A stretch of DNA of 64,000 nucleotides from Hyphobacterium marinum (GCF_036330325.1 NZ_JAZDRO010000006.1:1-64000), one strand, 5' to 3'; shown: positions 7,189-16,452, numbered from the stretch's first letter. Translations and numbers: made by a program. The notes: generated by a model from the letters alone, not told the origin.

Positions 7189-7833
7189 TCAACTCCCCGA
7201 AACGATGCGGATCGAACCGCCGAACGAGGTTTCACGCGAGTGCGAGCGTGGTGACCCGAAAATGTCGAGCTCGCCGCCGGTTGAGGCTTCCGCATCGACC
7301 CGGTCGGACGCATAGACATCGCCCGAGCCGCCGGTCGAGGCTTCAACTGCTACGGTCCCACATTCCAGGGCGCGGGCGCGCATCAGGCCGCCGGTGGACA
7401 CTTCGGCTTCGAGCCGCGTGCACTGGCCCGATATCGTAGCCGACGCCCCGGTCGAGACTTCCAGGTCAAACTGCCCGGCATTCACACCTGACAGGTCCGC
7501 CGAAATGCCCCGGCCGAATTCGGCCGCGGCGATATCCGGCATGGTGACGACGAGTGTCACATCGAGATCGCCGCCATTGCCGAACCAGCGATTACGTGCG
7601 CGTACGCGCAGCTCGCCATCTTCGGTGCCGATCCGAACATCGTCCATGTCGTCAGCATCCCCGCTCATTTGCACCGACCAGGTCTCGCCGACCTCGATCC
7701 GGGCCTCGAACTGGCCGGAGATATCGATGCGGTCGAAACCGGTATGGCTGAAGGTCTGCTCGGCATTCTGTGCGGCGGCATTGGCTGTCAGGGCCAGTCC
7801 TGCGGCCAAGCCGGCCAGAAGTGTGTGTGTCAT
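7189..7833 (-). CDS. Secreted DUF2807 (GIN-domain) adhesin-like protein
   Basis: 214 residues with a signal peptide (MTHTLLAGLAAGLALTANAAAQ). The mature part has the DUF2807 start FDRIDISGQFEARIEVGE, then beta-strand repeats marked by STG turns (VSTGASATISG, VSTGGLMRA, ASTGGSGDV, ASTGGELDI) at roughly 20-residue spacing, which predicts a right-handed beta-helix-like fold. Family members are periplasmic or surface proteins of poorly known function. The gene stands alone downstream of pyrG, with 266 bp of gene-free sequence before it in which I see no clear RNA gene or terminator. Confidence 0.85.
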   Translation of the reverse strand: MTHTLLAGLAAGLALTANAAAQNAEQTFSHTGFDRIDISGQFEARIEVGETWSVQMSGDADDMDDVRIGTEDGELRVRARNRWFGNGGDLDVTLVVTMPDIAAAEFGRGISADLSGVNAGQFDLEVSTGASATISGQCTRLEAEVSTGGLMRARALECGTVAVEASTGGSGDVYASDRVDAEASTGGELDIFGSPRSHSRETSFGGSIRIVSGS

Positions 7834-8099
7834 GTCCCGTAATCTCCCATAACAAATGGTGGCGAATGCCCCCTCGCCTGTCCTGATGCCGGGATACCGC
7901 GATTTGGATGCAGGCGGTCATGAATCGGGTGGGCGACGACCCGTCTTTATTGCCGAAATGGGCAAAGGCGCATTTTTGTGTTATACAAATCGGACGCGAT
8001 CCCGCCGGGGACCACACGACATCAAGATATCAGAGCTCGTTGTGAAGCCGGTCGCGCTGGATCACCGGTGGGCATCGCCCTTTCTTCACACCTGATACG

Positions 8100-9728
8100 T
8101 CAGACCAGACGGCTCTGCTCGATCGCGGCCGCGATAAAGCTCGCGAACAGCGGATGCGGATCGAAGGGGCGCGACTTGTATTCCGGGTGGAACTGCACAC
8201 CGATGAACCAGGGGTGATCGGTCCGCTCGACAATTTCCGGCAAGACGCCGTCCGGCGACAGGCCGGAGAATTTCAGCCCCGCCGCTTCGAGCTGTTCGCG
8301 ATAGGCGATGTTCACTTCGTAGCGGTGCCGGTGGCGTTCCTCGATATGGTCTGCGCCATAGATGTCGCGGACACGCGATCCCTGCACCAACACAGCCGGG
8401 TAAGCCCCGAGCCGCATCGTGCCGCCAAGGTCTCCGCCGGCACTGCGCTGTTCGACCTCGTTGCCGCGCACCCATTCGGTCATCAGGCCGACAATGGGGA
8501 CGTCCGGTTTGCCAAATTCGGTAGAGCCAGCCCCGTCAATCCCGGCGAGATTCCGCGCGGCCTCGATCACGGCCATCTGCATGCCGAAGCAGATCCCGAA
8601 ATAGGGAATGTTGCGCTCGCGCGCGAACTTGACCGCAGCAATTTTGCCTTCCGCGCCGCGTTCGCCAAAACCGCCCGGAACGAGAATGGCGTGAACATCC
8701 TCGAGCGGGGCCAGCGACTCACCCCCTTCGAATTGCGCGGAATCCAGCCATTTCAGGCGGACTTTCACATTGTTGGCGATGCCACCGTGCGCGAGCGCTT
8801 CCATCAGCGACTTGTAGGCGTCGAGCAGGCTGACATATTTGCCGACAATCCCGATCGTCACCTCGCCATCCGGCGCATGGATGGTCTCGGAAATGTTTTT
8901 CCAGCGCGACAGGTCGGGCTCGGGCGCATCCTCGATCCGGAAGCGTTTGAGGACTTCACGGTCGAGACCCTGATTGTGGTATTCCAGCGGCACGTCATAG
9001 AGCGAGGCGGCATCCCGCCCCTCGATGACCGCGCCTTCGGGGACGTTGCAGAAGAGCGCGATCTTGCGCTTGTCGCTCGCCGAAATCGGCACTTCACAGC
9101 GGCACAGGAGAATGTCCGGCTGAATGCCGATGGAGAGCAATTCCTTGACCGAGTGCTGGGTCGGCTTGGTCTTCATCTCGCCGGCCGCCTTGATGTAGGG
9201 CATCAGCGTGACGTGGAGGAAAAGCGCCTTGTCGCGTCCCAGTTCCTGGCCCAGCTGGCGCAGCGATTCGAAAAACGGCAGGCCTTCGATATCCCCGACC
9301 GTGCCGCCGACCTCGCACAGGACAAAATCGACATCGCCCGCATCCGACAGGACGAATTCCTTGATCTGGTCGGTGACGTGCGGAATGACCTGGACCGTCG
9401 CGCCCAGATAGTCGCCGCGGCGTTCCCGGTCGATGATGTTCTGGTAAATGCGGCCCGTGGTGATGTTGTCGGACTGCGCGGCCGGTACGCCGGTGAAGCG
9501 CTCGTAATGCCCCAGGTCGAGATCAGTCTCGGCCCCGTCATCGGTCACATAGACCTCGCCATGCTGGTAAGGCGACATCGTGCCGGGGTCGACATTCAGG
9601 TAGGGATCGAGCTTGCGCAGGCGGACGCGGTATCCGCGCGCTTGCAGCAAGGCTCCGAGAGCAGCGGACGCGAGGCCTTTTCCCAATGAGGAGACCACGC
9701 CGCCGGTGATGAAAATATATCGCGGCAT
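8100..9728 (-). CDS. pyrG: CTP synthase
   Basis: 542 residues, the standard length. The amidoligase domain opens with the invariant MPRYIFITGGVVSSLGKG and includes DPGTMSPYQHGEVYVTDDGAE and CEVGGTVGDIE. The C-terminal class I glutamine amidotransferase domain has the nucleophile in FGICFGMQMAVIE (Cys380) and the His/Glu pair in VQFHPEYKSRP (His514, Glu516). It makes CTP from UTP, ATP and glutamine, and in Caulobacter it also forms filaments that affect cell shape. It is preceded by secG with a 73-bp gap. No clear Shine-Dalgarno sequence precedes the ATG. Confidence 0.98.
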   Translation of the reverse strand: MPRYIFITGGVVSSLGKGLASAALGALLQARGYRVRLRKLDPYLNVDPGTMSPYQHGEVYVTDDGAETDLDLGHYERFTGVPAAQSDNITTGRIYQNIIDRERRGDYLGATVQVIPHVTDQIKEFVLSDAGDVDFVLCEVGGTVGDIEGLPFFESLRQLGQELGRDKALFLHVTLMPYIKAAGEMKTKPTQHSVKELLSIGIQPDILLCRCEVPISASDKRKIALFCNVPEGAVIEGRDAASLYDVPLEYHNQGLDREVLKRFRIEDAPEPDLSRWKNISETIHAPDGEVTIGIVGKYVSLLDAYKSLMEALAHGGIANNVKVRLKWLDSAQFEGGESLAPLEDVHAILVPGGFGERGAEGKIAAVKFARERNIPYFGICFGMQMAVIEAARNLAGIDGAGSTEFGKPDVPIVGLMTEWVRGNEVEQRSAGGDLGGTMRLGAYPAVLVQGSRVRDIYGADHIEERHRHRYEVNIAYREQLEAAGLKFSGLSPDGVLPEIVERTDHPWFIGVQFHPEYKSRPFDPHPLFASFIAAAIEQSRLV

Positions 9729-9801
9729 GGGAGGTCTGACTAACCCAGATTCGCGGGCACTGAAAGTCCGGATTGCGCCCGAGGGCGTTTGGAGGCGGTG
9801 A

Positions 9802-10137
9802 TCAGTCGTCGATGGGAACGACGGGATCTTCCGGTGTTTCCTCTTCCTCGGCCGGCGCGTCCAGCTGAAGCTGGATGGCTTCGTCGGCGTTGTCGTAAAC
9901 GCTGCGGCCCTGGGAATCGATACCGAACACGATGGCCAGGAGGATGGACAGCGCGAAGAAGGCCGCCGCGAGACCGATCGTCACGCGGGTCAGCAGGCTG
10001 GCCGCACCGCGCCCGGTCATCATGCCACCGGGGCCACCGCCCATGCCAAGCGCGCCACCTTCGGAGCGCTGCATCAGGACCACGCCAACAAGCGCAATCG
10101 CCACGAGGAGGTGAACCACCAGAAGAACTGTCGTCAT
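9802..10137 (-). CDS. secG: Preprotein translocase subunit SecG
   Basis: 111 residues with two transmembrane helices: the N-terminal helix VLLVVHLLVAIALVGVVLMQRSEGGALGMGGG, which contains the family's LMQRSEG-LG signature, and a second at about residues 51-70. A Glu-rich acidic tail follows (AEEEETPEDP), as is usual in alphaproteobacteria. SecG is the accessory subunit of SecYEG and eases SecA-driven export. The order tpiA-secG-pyrG is common in this class; here a receiver-domain gene is inserted between tpiA and secG. Confidence 0.95.
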   Translation of the reverse strand: MTTVLLVVHLLVAIALVGVVLMQRSEGGALGMGGGPGGMMTGRGAASLLTRVTIGLAAAFFALSILLAIVFGIDSQGRSVYDNADEAIQLQLDAPAEEEETPEDPVVPIDD

Positions 10138-10172
10138 TGCCTTACCGCCGTCTCCGGAGCCGATGCTCCGTG

Positions 10173-11159
10173 CTACATGGCGGCGGTATTTAGCGCATGG
10201 GCGGGGGAAGCGCCACCACCCGGCTCTGTCTTTGTCAGCATCCGCTTGCGCAGCGCCGCGACCGTGCGCTTGATCTCGTCTTGCGACCGCTCGATTGAAT
10301 CGCCGTTTGCGTAGGCCGCATAGGCCCCCAGGGCCAATTCCTTGGCCAGTTTGAAATTCTTCTCGTTGCGTTCGTCCGGCGCACGGAAAGCACGGACCTG
10401 CTCCAGAAGCGCTTCAGACACCTGCAAGGCCTCCATCCTTCCAGCCTGCTCCAACTGCTGGCGCAATTCGCGCGCGGCATGGATAATGTCGGGATAGTCG
10501 AAGCGGCCGTTCGCGCCGGGCGGCGTGTCGATCAGCAATTCCAGAGACACTACGATCCGCATCGCGATCCGCCGCACCCGTTCAGCTTCAACGGTCTGTC
10601 TGGCCTCGGCGATCCAGGCCTGCGCGCGGGCACGGGCCTCGGTATCGCCTTCCACGACATTCTGCAGCGTGTTGGGAACTTTCACATTCGGCGCATCTGA
10701 CCTGCGCGAGCGGTCTGACCGCCGGTCCGGCCCGACATAGTCGCTGGTCACGATAAAGGACTTCCGGTCCCGGACGAGCGTACGTATCCGGTCACCGAAG
10801 AACGAGGTCGAGAACGGACGCACAACGACGTCATCGGACCCGGATTCGATTGCCCGGCCGACATGGCTGCCATCGCGAATCCAGGATGTCAGGAGAATCA
10901 CGACAAAGGGATTCGTGCCCAGTTCGCTGCGGCGGATACGACGGATTATCGGGAAAATGTCGACACCCGGTGCCGCAGATTCTCCCACGACCAGGTCCCA
11001 CTCACCTTCCTTGAGCTGGCGTTCAAACTCTTTCAGCGTGCTGGCCGATTCAATCGAGCGAAATCCCAGTTCGTGCAGCGCATAGCGGGTCGTGCGCAGG
11101 TTCACGTGGACCGGGTCGAAAACCAGGACCTGGGCGTGCTGATAGTCGATTTCGGCCAT
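10173..11159 (-). CDS. Degenerate receiver-domain (pseudo-response-regulator) protein
   Basis: 328 residues. Residues 11-130 have the CheY-like alpha/beta pattern (VLVFDPVHVNLR, DLVVGESAAPGVD, FVVILLTSWI, VVVRPFS), but key positions differ from active receivers. One acidic residue of the N-terminal pair is missing (Asp15 followed by Pro), the phospho-acceptor Asp is Glu60, and the conserved Lys is Arg114; Thr91 is kept. Then comes a YVGPDRRSDRSRRSD segment, a motif seen after receiver domains in several alphaproteobacterial proteins, and a helical C-terminal half with no DNA-binding signature. It is likely a phosphorylation-independent signalling or scaffold protein. Partners are unknown; it lies between tpiA and secG. 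Confidence 0.8.
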   Translation of the reverse strand: MAEIDYQHAQVLVFDPVHVNLRTTRYALHELGFRSIESASTLKEFERQLKEGEWDLVVGESAAPGVDIFPIIRRIRRSELGTNPFVVILLTSWIRDGSHVGRAIESGSDDVVVRPFSTSFFGDRIRTLVRDRKSFIVTSDYVGPDRRSDRSRRSDAPNVKVPNTLQNVVEGDTEARARAQAWIAEARQTVEAERVRRIAMRIVVSLELLIDTPPGANGRFDYPDIIHAARELRQQLEQAGRMEALQVSEALLEQVRAFRAPDERNEKNFKLAKELALGAYAAYANGDSIERSQDEIKRTVAALRKRMLTKTEPGGGASPAHALNTAAM

Positions 11160-11256
11160 CGTCTCGTCTGTCCCCGCGCACCGCGAATGCGGCTACCGAA
11201 CAGGCAGACTGCGTCAAAATGCTTGAAATCCGCTTACCTGAACCGGTCGAATGCGA

Positions 11257-11988
11257 TCAATCGGCCGCAGCAAGGCATATTGCGGCGAAGCTTTCCGCGG
11301 TGAGGCTCGCGCCTCCGATCAGCGCGCCATCCACCTCGGGCCGGCCCAGAATGTCGCCGGAATTGGCCGGTTTGACCGAGCCGCCATAAAGGATCCGAAG
11401 CGATTGGTCTCCGCCCCTCGCCTCCCGGATGAAGGCATGCATCGCATCGATATCGCCAATCGACGCGGTCAGCCCGGTCCCGATGGCCCAGACGGGCTCG
11501 TAGGCGATGACGACCGTGTCGCCCGTTCCGCCATCCGGCCAGGAGCCGGCAAGCTGTTCACCCACGACATCGAATTCCCGGCCGGCCTCGCGGTCAGCCC
11601 GGGATTCGCCGACGCAAACGATGGGGGTCAGCCCGGCCCTGAGCGCGGCTTCAGCCTTCGCTTTAACAGTGGCATCGCGTTCGCCGTGATCCGCGCGCCG
11701 CTCTGAGTGCCCGACAATGACGTGACTGGCACCTGCGTCGGCCAGCATCTCGGCGGACACGTCACCAGTATGCGCGCCGCCCGCCTGCGCATGGCAATCC
11801 TGTCCACCAATCATGACACCGGTCGCAGAAGCGGCTTCCGTTGCCGCTCGCAACAGCGTGGCTGGCGGGCAGATCAGCCGGTCGATCCCGGCATACGTCC
11901 GGTTAATGCCGGGATCGGCAAAGAAGGCGAGCGCGCCGCTCGTCCCGTGCATCTTCCAGTTACCGGCAATCAGCAGGCGTCGCGTCAC
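11257..11988 (-). CDS. tpiA: Triosephosphate isomerase
   Basis: 243 residues with a GTG start giving VTRRLLIAGNWKMHG. The start is chosen because AAGGGGG lies about 6 nt upstream and family members begin here; an in-frame ATG 57 bp further upstream would add an unrelated extension. Catalytic residues are all present: Lys12 (NWKM), His94 (VIVGHSERR) and Glu164 (IAYEPVWAIGTG), with the phosphate-binding LYGGSVKPAN near the C-terminus. It interconverts dihydroxyacetone phosphate and glyceraldehyde 3-phosphate. It is divergent from ppiD. Confidence 0.97.
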   Translation of the reverse strand: MTRRLLIAGNWKMHGTSGALAFFADPGINRTYAGIDRLICPPATLLRAATEAASATGVMIGGQDCHAQAGGAHTGDVSAEMLADAGASHVIVGHSERRADHGERDATVKAKAEAALRAGLTPIVCVGESRADREAGREFDVVGEQLAGSWPDGGTGDTVVIAYEPVWAIGTGLTASIGDIDAMHAFIREARGGDQSLRILYGGSVKPANSGDILGRPEVDGALIGGASLTAESFAAICLAAAD

Positions 11989-12056
11989 GGATATCCCCCT
12001 TGTGTTTTCATCCCCTTCAAGCGGGGCCAATGACTGCGCGGACAATGACGGCGCGC

Positions 12057-12085
12057 TTGCCGCCTGTAAACGCCTTGGCTAGGGT
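12057..12085 (+). promoter_or_regulatory. Candidate promoter of ppiD-trpE
   Basis: TTGCCG (12057-12062), a 17-nt spacer and TAGGGT (12080-12085) within GCTAGGGTC, which also resembles the Caulobacter-type GCTANAWC -10 element. It lies 36 bp before the ppiD ATG. Confidence 0.4.
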
Positions 12086-12121
12086 CCGCGCCCGTCTGGA
12101 ACCACGCAAGAAGATGCCCCC

Positions 12122-14026
12122 ATGCTCGCTGCCCTCCGCAGGATAATCCGTTCGCCGATCATGCTCGTGATCATTATTGCTCCGCTGATCATCGGATTTG
12201 CGATTTTCGGCGTCAGCGACGTGTTTGTCCGGACCGGGGATGCCGTGGCTGTTGTGGGTCCCGAACGCGTCTCCCGTCTCGATCTTGCCCGGTCCTTCGA
12301 CCAACGCCTGCGTCTTGAGCAACGCGAGAACCCCGCGCTGACAGCGGAAACCGCGCGCGCCAACGGTCTGGGCGATCAGGTCCTGAACGAGCAGATCATC
12401 GCTGCCCGCATCCGTGCGGTTGCCAACCAGATGAATCTCGCCGTGTCCGACGCCCAGATCCGTGACGAGATCAATAGTTTTCAGGTGTTTCTGGATCCGG
12501 TCACGGGTGGCCATGACAACCAGGCCTACCTGTCCTATCTCGCCGACCAGCGCATGACGCCGGCCCAGTTCGAGGCTGAAATTGCCGAGAACATGATCCG
12601 CGGTCAGCTGATTGACGCGCTGTTCGCGGGCATCCGGACGCCGGAAGCCTATGGCGATGTCATCGATCGCTTCAGCAATGAGCGCCGGACCTTCCGCGCA
12701 TTGGTCATTCCGCCGCAAGCCGCCGGTGATATCGGCGATCCGGATGACGCGGCGCTCCAGTCTGTCATCGACGAAAACCCGCAATTCTTCACCGAGCCCG
12801 AGCGCCGCAGCTTTACGCTCGTCCGGTTCCGCGTCAGCGATTTCACCGCGAATGTCACCGTCGACGAAGCGGATATCCGCGAACAATATGACTATGAGGT
12901 CGAGACCGGTCAGATCGGTGAACCGGCCCTGCGAAGCTTTACCCAGCTCCGTTTCGACGACGGCGAGACGGCCCAGGCAGCCACCGCGCGTCTGAATGCC
13001 GGCGAGAGCGCTGCTGCCGTTGCGGCGGACCTCGGTGCCGACGCGCCCTTCGTCCAGACCGACCGGCAGGAATACCAGATCCCGGACGAGTCGGTTGCGG
13101 AGGCCCTCTTCTCGATGGCGGAAGGCGAAGCCGCGGCCATCGAAGGCCGTCTTGGCTGGTTCGTGGTCCGTGTGGATGCCGCTCAGGACGCCACCCTGCC
13201 CGACTATGCTGAACGGCGCGACGAGATCCGCGACCTGATGGCCCGGTCCGAAGCGGAAAACGCGATGTATGACGCCATGGGCGAATACGAGTCCGCGTTG
13301 TCCGGTGGCGCGACAATCGACGAAGCCGCCGAAGCGGCGGGCATTCCCTATGAAATGTTTGCGCCCATCGATTCCCAGAACCGGACGGCAGAGGGCCAGT
13401 ACGCTTTCTCTTTCTTCGAACAGCCCGAAATACTCGAAGCCGTGTTTGAACAAACGGCCGGCGTCGAAACCGAACTCCAGCCCTATGGCGATGGCGACTA
13501 TTACGCTTTCCGGGTCGAAACGATCACGCCAAGCCGGGTCCAGGATCTCGACGATGTCCGCGATGACGCGACCACGGTCTGGCGCCTGCAAACCGTTGAT
13601 GAGCAATTGGACGCGATCGTCGAGGACGCGCGCCAGCGCGCCCGGGATGGCGAAGCCCTCGATGCGATCGCGGCGTCAATCGAAGGGGCCCGCGTCGAAT
13701 CCGCCTCTCTGACCCGGAGCGAAACGGCCGCGCCGTTCGGGCGCGATGCCGTGGGAGCCGCCTTCTTCATCGAAGTGGGTGATGTCCAGGAAGCCCGTGG
13801 TTCGGATAATCGCTCGCGGCTGATCATCGTGCTCGATGCCATCGAGACCGGGCAGAGCGACGATGCCGAGACCATTCTTGAAATGCGCTCCCAGCTCGCC
13901 GAGCAGATCCAGCGCGATCTCGATACCAGCCTCGCGGCGGCACTGGCCGAACGCTATCCGGCCCGCATCGATACCCTGCTGCGCGATCAGGCCCTGGGCG
14001 TGATCGATCCGTCCCAGGTACAGTGA
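12122..14026 (+). CDS. ppiD: Periplasmic folding chaperone PpiD (SurA-N / parvulin-like)
   Basis: 634 residues. A short N-terminus (MLAALRRIIRSPIM) precedes one transmembrane anchor, at about 13-31. A SurA-like helical chaperone domain follows (QVLNEQIIAARIRAVANQMNLAVSD...), then a parvulin-type region around 260-370 (LRSFTQLRFDDGETAQAATARL, and LGWFVVRVDA) and a second acidic helical part to the end. PpiD is tethered at the inner membrane and helps newly exported proteins fold at the Sec exit. The parvulin domain is probably catalytically weak, as in known PpiD. The gene overlaps trpE by 4 bp. Confidence 0.88.
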   Translation: MLAALRRIIRSPIMLVIIIAPLIIGFAIFGVSDVFVRTGDAVAVVGPERVSRLDLARSFDQRLRLEQRENPALTAETARANGLGDQVLNEQIIAARIRAVANQMNLAVSDAQIRDEINSFQVFLDPVTGGHDNQAYLSYLADQRMTPAQFEAEIAENMIRGQLIDALFAGIRTPEAYGDVIDRFSNERRTFRALVIPPQAAGDIGDPDDAALQSVIDENPQFFTEPERRSFTLVRFRVSDFTANVTVDEADIREQYDYEVETGQIGEPALRSFTQLRFDDGETAQAATARLNAGESAAAVAADLGADAPFVQTDRQEYQIPDESVAEALFSMAEGEAAAIEGRLGWFVVRVDAAQDATLPDYAERRDEIRDLMARSEAENAMYDAMGEYESALSGGATIDEAAEAAGIPYEMFAPIDSQNRTAEGQYAFSFFEQPEILEAVFEQTAGVETELQPYGDGDYYAFRVETITPSRVQDLDDVRDDATTVWRLQTVDEQLDAIVEDARQRARDGEALDAIAASIEGARVESASLTRSETAAPFGRDAVGAAFFIEVGDVQEARGSDNRSRLIIVLDAIETGQSDDAETILEMRSQLAEQIQRDLDTSLAAALAERYPARIDTLLRDQALGVIDPSQVQ

Positions 14027-15510
14027 TCACGCTCGAGCCGTCGCTCGAGGCCTGCCGTGAACGCAAGGCCGGAAACGGCGTGCTGCTTCGCGCAAGCCGC
14101 GCGGACGACCTGACAACGCCCGTCGCGGCCTTCCTGGCGCTAGCCCAGGATCGCGACAATGCCTTTCTGCTGGAATCGGTCGAAGGCGGGACCTGGCGCG
14201 GACGGTATTCGGCGATCGGTCTTGACCCCGATTTCGTATGGACGGTCCGGGACGGTGAAGCTTTCATTCTGGACGGCGAGGATCTGGCTGCGGGCAAGGA
14301 GGTCTCGGACGGCACCGACCTGCTCGCCTCCCTGCGCCGGGCCATGGCGGCCGCGCGCCTCGACCTGCCCGTGGGCGTGCCGCCCATCGCATCGGGCCTT
14401 TTCGGCTATCTCGGCTATGACATGGTGCGCGCTGTCGAGCGTTTGCCCGGCAATGCACCTGATCCGCTGGGGCTTCCTCAAGCACGCCTGATCCGCCCGC
14501 GCATCGTCGCGGTCTTCGACGCCCTGAAACAGGACGTCACCGTCTACGCGCCGCTGCGTCCGGGTGAAGAGGGTCTCGAAGCCGCCTATGCCGAAACCGA
14601 ACGGCAGATCCGGTCGGTTTTCGAACAGCTGGATGCGCCGCATTCACGGCGTACCGAACCGGCTAATCCGGATCCGGCGGAGCCAGTCTCCAACACCGAA
14701 CCGGACGCGTTCCGGGCGGGCGTGGAGACTCTGCGCGACCATATTCGCGCGGGCGACATTTTTCAGGGCGTGCTGAGCCAGCGCTTCACGCTGGACTTCC
14801 CGCATCCACCGTTCGCGCTCTATCGCGCGCTGCGCCGCCTCAATCCCTCGCCCTTCCTGTTCCATTTCCAGTTCTCCGGCTTTGCGGTCACCGGCTCCAG
14901 CCCGGAAATCCTGGTGCGGCTGCAGGACGGAACCGTCACCGTGCGTCCCATCGCCGGAACACGCGCGCGCGGCGCGACGCCGGCCGAAGACGACCATCTG
15001 GAAGCCGACCTCCTCGCGGATCCGAAGGAACGGGCCGAACACCTGATGCTCCTCGACCTGGGGCGCAATGATGTCGGCCGCGTCGCCAGGCCCGGCAGTG
15101 TGCGCGTCACAGAGCGGGAGATCGTCGAACGCTACAGTCACGTCATGCACATCGTCTCGAACGTCGAAGGTGAGATCGCAGACGGAAAGGACGCGGTCTC
15201 GGCCCTGTTTGCGGGTTTCCCCGCTGGGACGGTTTCCGGCGCGCCCAAGGTCCGGGCGATGGAGATTCTGGACGCGGCCGAGCCCCATCAGCGCGGCATC
15301 TATGCCGGGGCGGTGGGCTATTTTAGTGCTAATGGCGACATGGACACGTGTATCGCCCTGCGCACGGCGGTCACGAAGGACGGCCAGATGCACGTGCAGG
15401 CGGGTGCCGGTGTCGTTCTGGATTCCGACCCCGAAGCCGAACGCCAGGAAACGCTGAACAAGGCGAAAGCGCTATTGCGCGCCGCCGGCGAAGCGCACCG
15501 TTTCACCTGA
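14023..15510 (+). CDS. trpE: Anthranilate synthase component I
   Basis: 495 residues with a GTG start overlapping the ppiD stop (GTGA). The N-terminal part carries the tryptophan-feedback motif LLES at residues 49-52 (FLLESVEGGTWRGRYSAIG). The chorismate-binding domain has GDIFQGVLSQRFTLD, SSPEILVRLQDGTVTVRPIAGT, LLDLGRNDVGRVARPGSV and AGTVSGAPKVRAMEIL. Together with TrpG it converts chorismate and glutamine to anthranilate. It is separated from trpGDC by an oppositely oriented gene, so the trp genes form two transcription units. No leader-peptide attenuator is visible. Confidence 0.97.
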   Translation: MITLEPSLEACRERKAGNGVLLRASRADDLTTPVAAFLALAQDRDNAFLLESVEGGTWRGRYSAIGLDPDFVWTVRDGEAFILDGEDLAAGKEVSDGTDLLASLRRAMAAARLDLPVGVPPIASGLFGYLGYDMVRAVERLPGNAPDPLGLPQARLIRPRIVAVFDALKQDVTVYAPLRPGEEGLEAAYAETERQIRSVFEQLDAPHSRRTEPANPDPAEPVSNTEPDAFRAGVETLRDHIRAGDIFQGVLSQRFTLDFPHPPFALYRALRRLNPSPFLFHFQFSGFAVTGSSPEILVRLQDGTVTVRPIAGTRARGATPAEDDHLEADLLADPKERAEHLMLLDLGRNDVGRVARPGSVRVTEREIVERYSHVMHIVSNVEGEIADGKDAVSALFAGFPAGTVSGAPKVRAMEILDAAEPHQRGIYAGAVGYFSANGDMDTCIALRTAVTKDGQMHVQAGAGVVLDSDPEAERQETLNKAKALLRAAGEAHRFT

Positions 15511-16428
15511 GCCCGTCTCCGCCATCAGAGTGGACACGGTTACGAAGCGCAGTCCGCGCGATTCCGCTTCCGGGATCCAGGCTTCAAGTGCATCGAGCGT
15601 TGCGGGACGCGGATGACCGATAGCCACGACACGTCCGTCGCGTCGGGCTCTCGCTTCAATCGCCGCCAGCTGACGACCGATGACCGCGGGATCGTCGTCA
15701 TGGTCGATGAAAATGTCCCGGCTGAGCGATCGAATATCCAGCTCATGTGCGGCATCCCGGGCCCGGCTGCGCGGTGAAGTCACCGAGTCCAGAAACACCA
15801 GACCGGTGCCCGCAACCGGTTCAAGGATGGCGCGCATGGCGTCACGGTCCGCCGTCAGGGCACTGCCCATGTGATTGTTCAGCCCCGTCGCCCCGGGCAC
15901 TTGCGCCAGGGACCAGCGCACGCGCGCCTGCCACTCGGCGGGCGAATGGTGACGGGTCAGGGCATGCGGACCGGGATCGGCGAGCCCGCCCGGCTCCATC
16001 GGCAGATGCAGGAAGGTCTCATGCCCGGCATTGCGGGCCTCTGCATCGATCCGGGAGGCCTCCTCGGCATAGGGCAGGATCGAGATCGTCAGAGCAGCGG
16101 GAAGCGCGATGGCCCGGCTGGTCAGCACTTGGTCCGGTCCGGCATCGTCAATAACGATCGCCACCAAGGGACCTGGCTGTGTCTGCGGGGCTTCGAAGTC
16201 CAGTCGGGGCACCGCTTCAGGAACGGCCTCGGGTCGTGAGACGTCGCTAGACGCTGTCTGCATCGTCGATGGCGCAATCACCTCTACAGGTTCCGCGCGA
16301 GCCGCGCCGACCTCGAAGGCGAAGGCCCCGAACGCAAAGGCCGTCGCGGCAAGGCCCGCGGCCAGGACCGGCGCAGCCGGGCTGGCCATACGGCGAAACC
16401 GGGAGGCGGACGTCCGGCGCTTAGACAT
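15472..16428 (-). CDS. Divergent polysaccharide deacetylase family protein (YibQ/DUF610-like)
   Basis: 318 residues. The N-terminus is basic, then hydrophobic (about 18-44, ending ARA), a signal anchor or signal peptide, followed by a Pro/Glu-rich linker. The catalytic-like domain starts at VAIVIDDAGPD and includes LTISILPYAEEASRIDAEA, HETFLHLPMEP, GLNNHMGSALTADRDAM and FIDHDDDPAVIGRQL, which match the divergent polysaccharide deacetylase family. A periplasmic role in cell-wall or envelope polysaccharide turnover is likely. Its 3' end overlaps trpE by 39 bp on the opposite strand. A CtrA-type box lies 25 bp before its start. Confidence 0.88.
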   Translation of the reverse strand: MSKRRTSASRFRRMASPAAPVLAAGLAATAFAFGAFAFEVGAARAEPVEVIAPSTMQTASSDVSRPEAVPEAVPRLDFEAPQTQPGPLVAIVIDDAGPDQVLTSRAIALPAALTISILPYAEEASRIDAEARNAGHETFLHLPMEPGGLADPGPHALTRHHSPAEWQARVRWSLAQVPGATGLNNHMGSALTADRDAMRAILEPVAGTGLVFLDSVTSPRSRARDAAHELDIRSLSRDIFIDHDDDPAVIGRQLAAIEARARRDGRVVAIGHPRPATLDALEAWIPEAESRGLRFVTVSTLMAETGSGETVRFAGGAQ

Positions 16429-16452
16429 GGACCGACAGGGCGGCCGCTTCGG

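Noticed and set aside
7834..8099. 266-bp gap between pyrG and the DUF2807 gene examined for RNA genes or a terminator
   Set aside because: Only short weak hairpins and scattered AT-rich words; no tRNA fold, convincing terminator or small gene with a ribosome-binding site.
12017..13606. Long open frame of more than 500 codons on the minus strand opposite ppiD
   Set aside because: Shadow of a high-GC coding strand. The plus-strand PpiD has a recognisable anchor and family sequence; the antisense translation has no family features.
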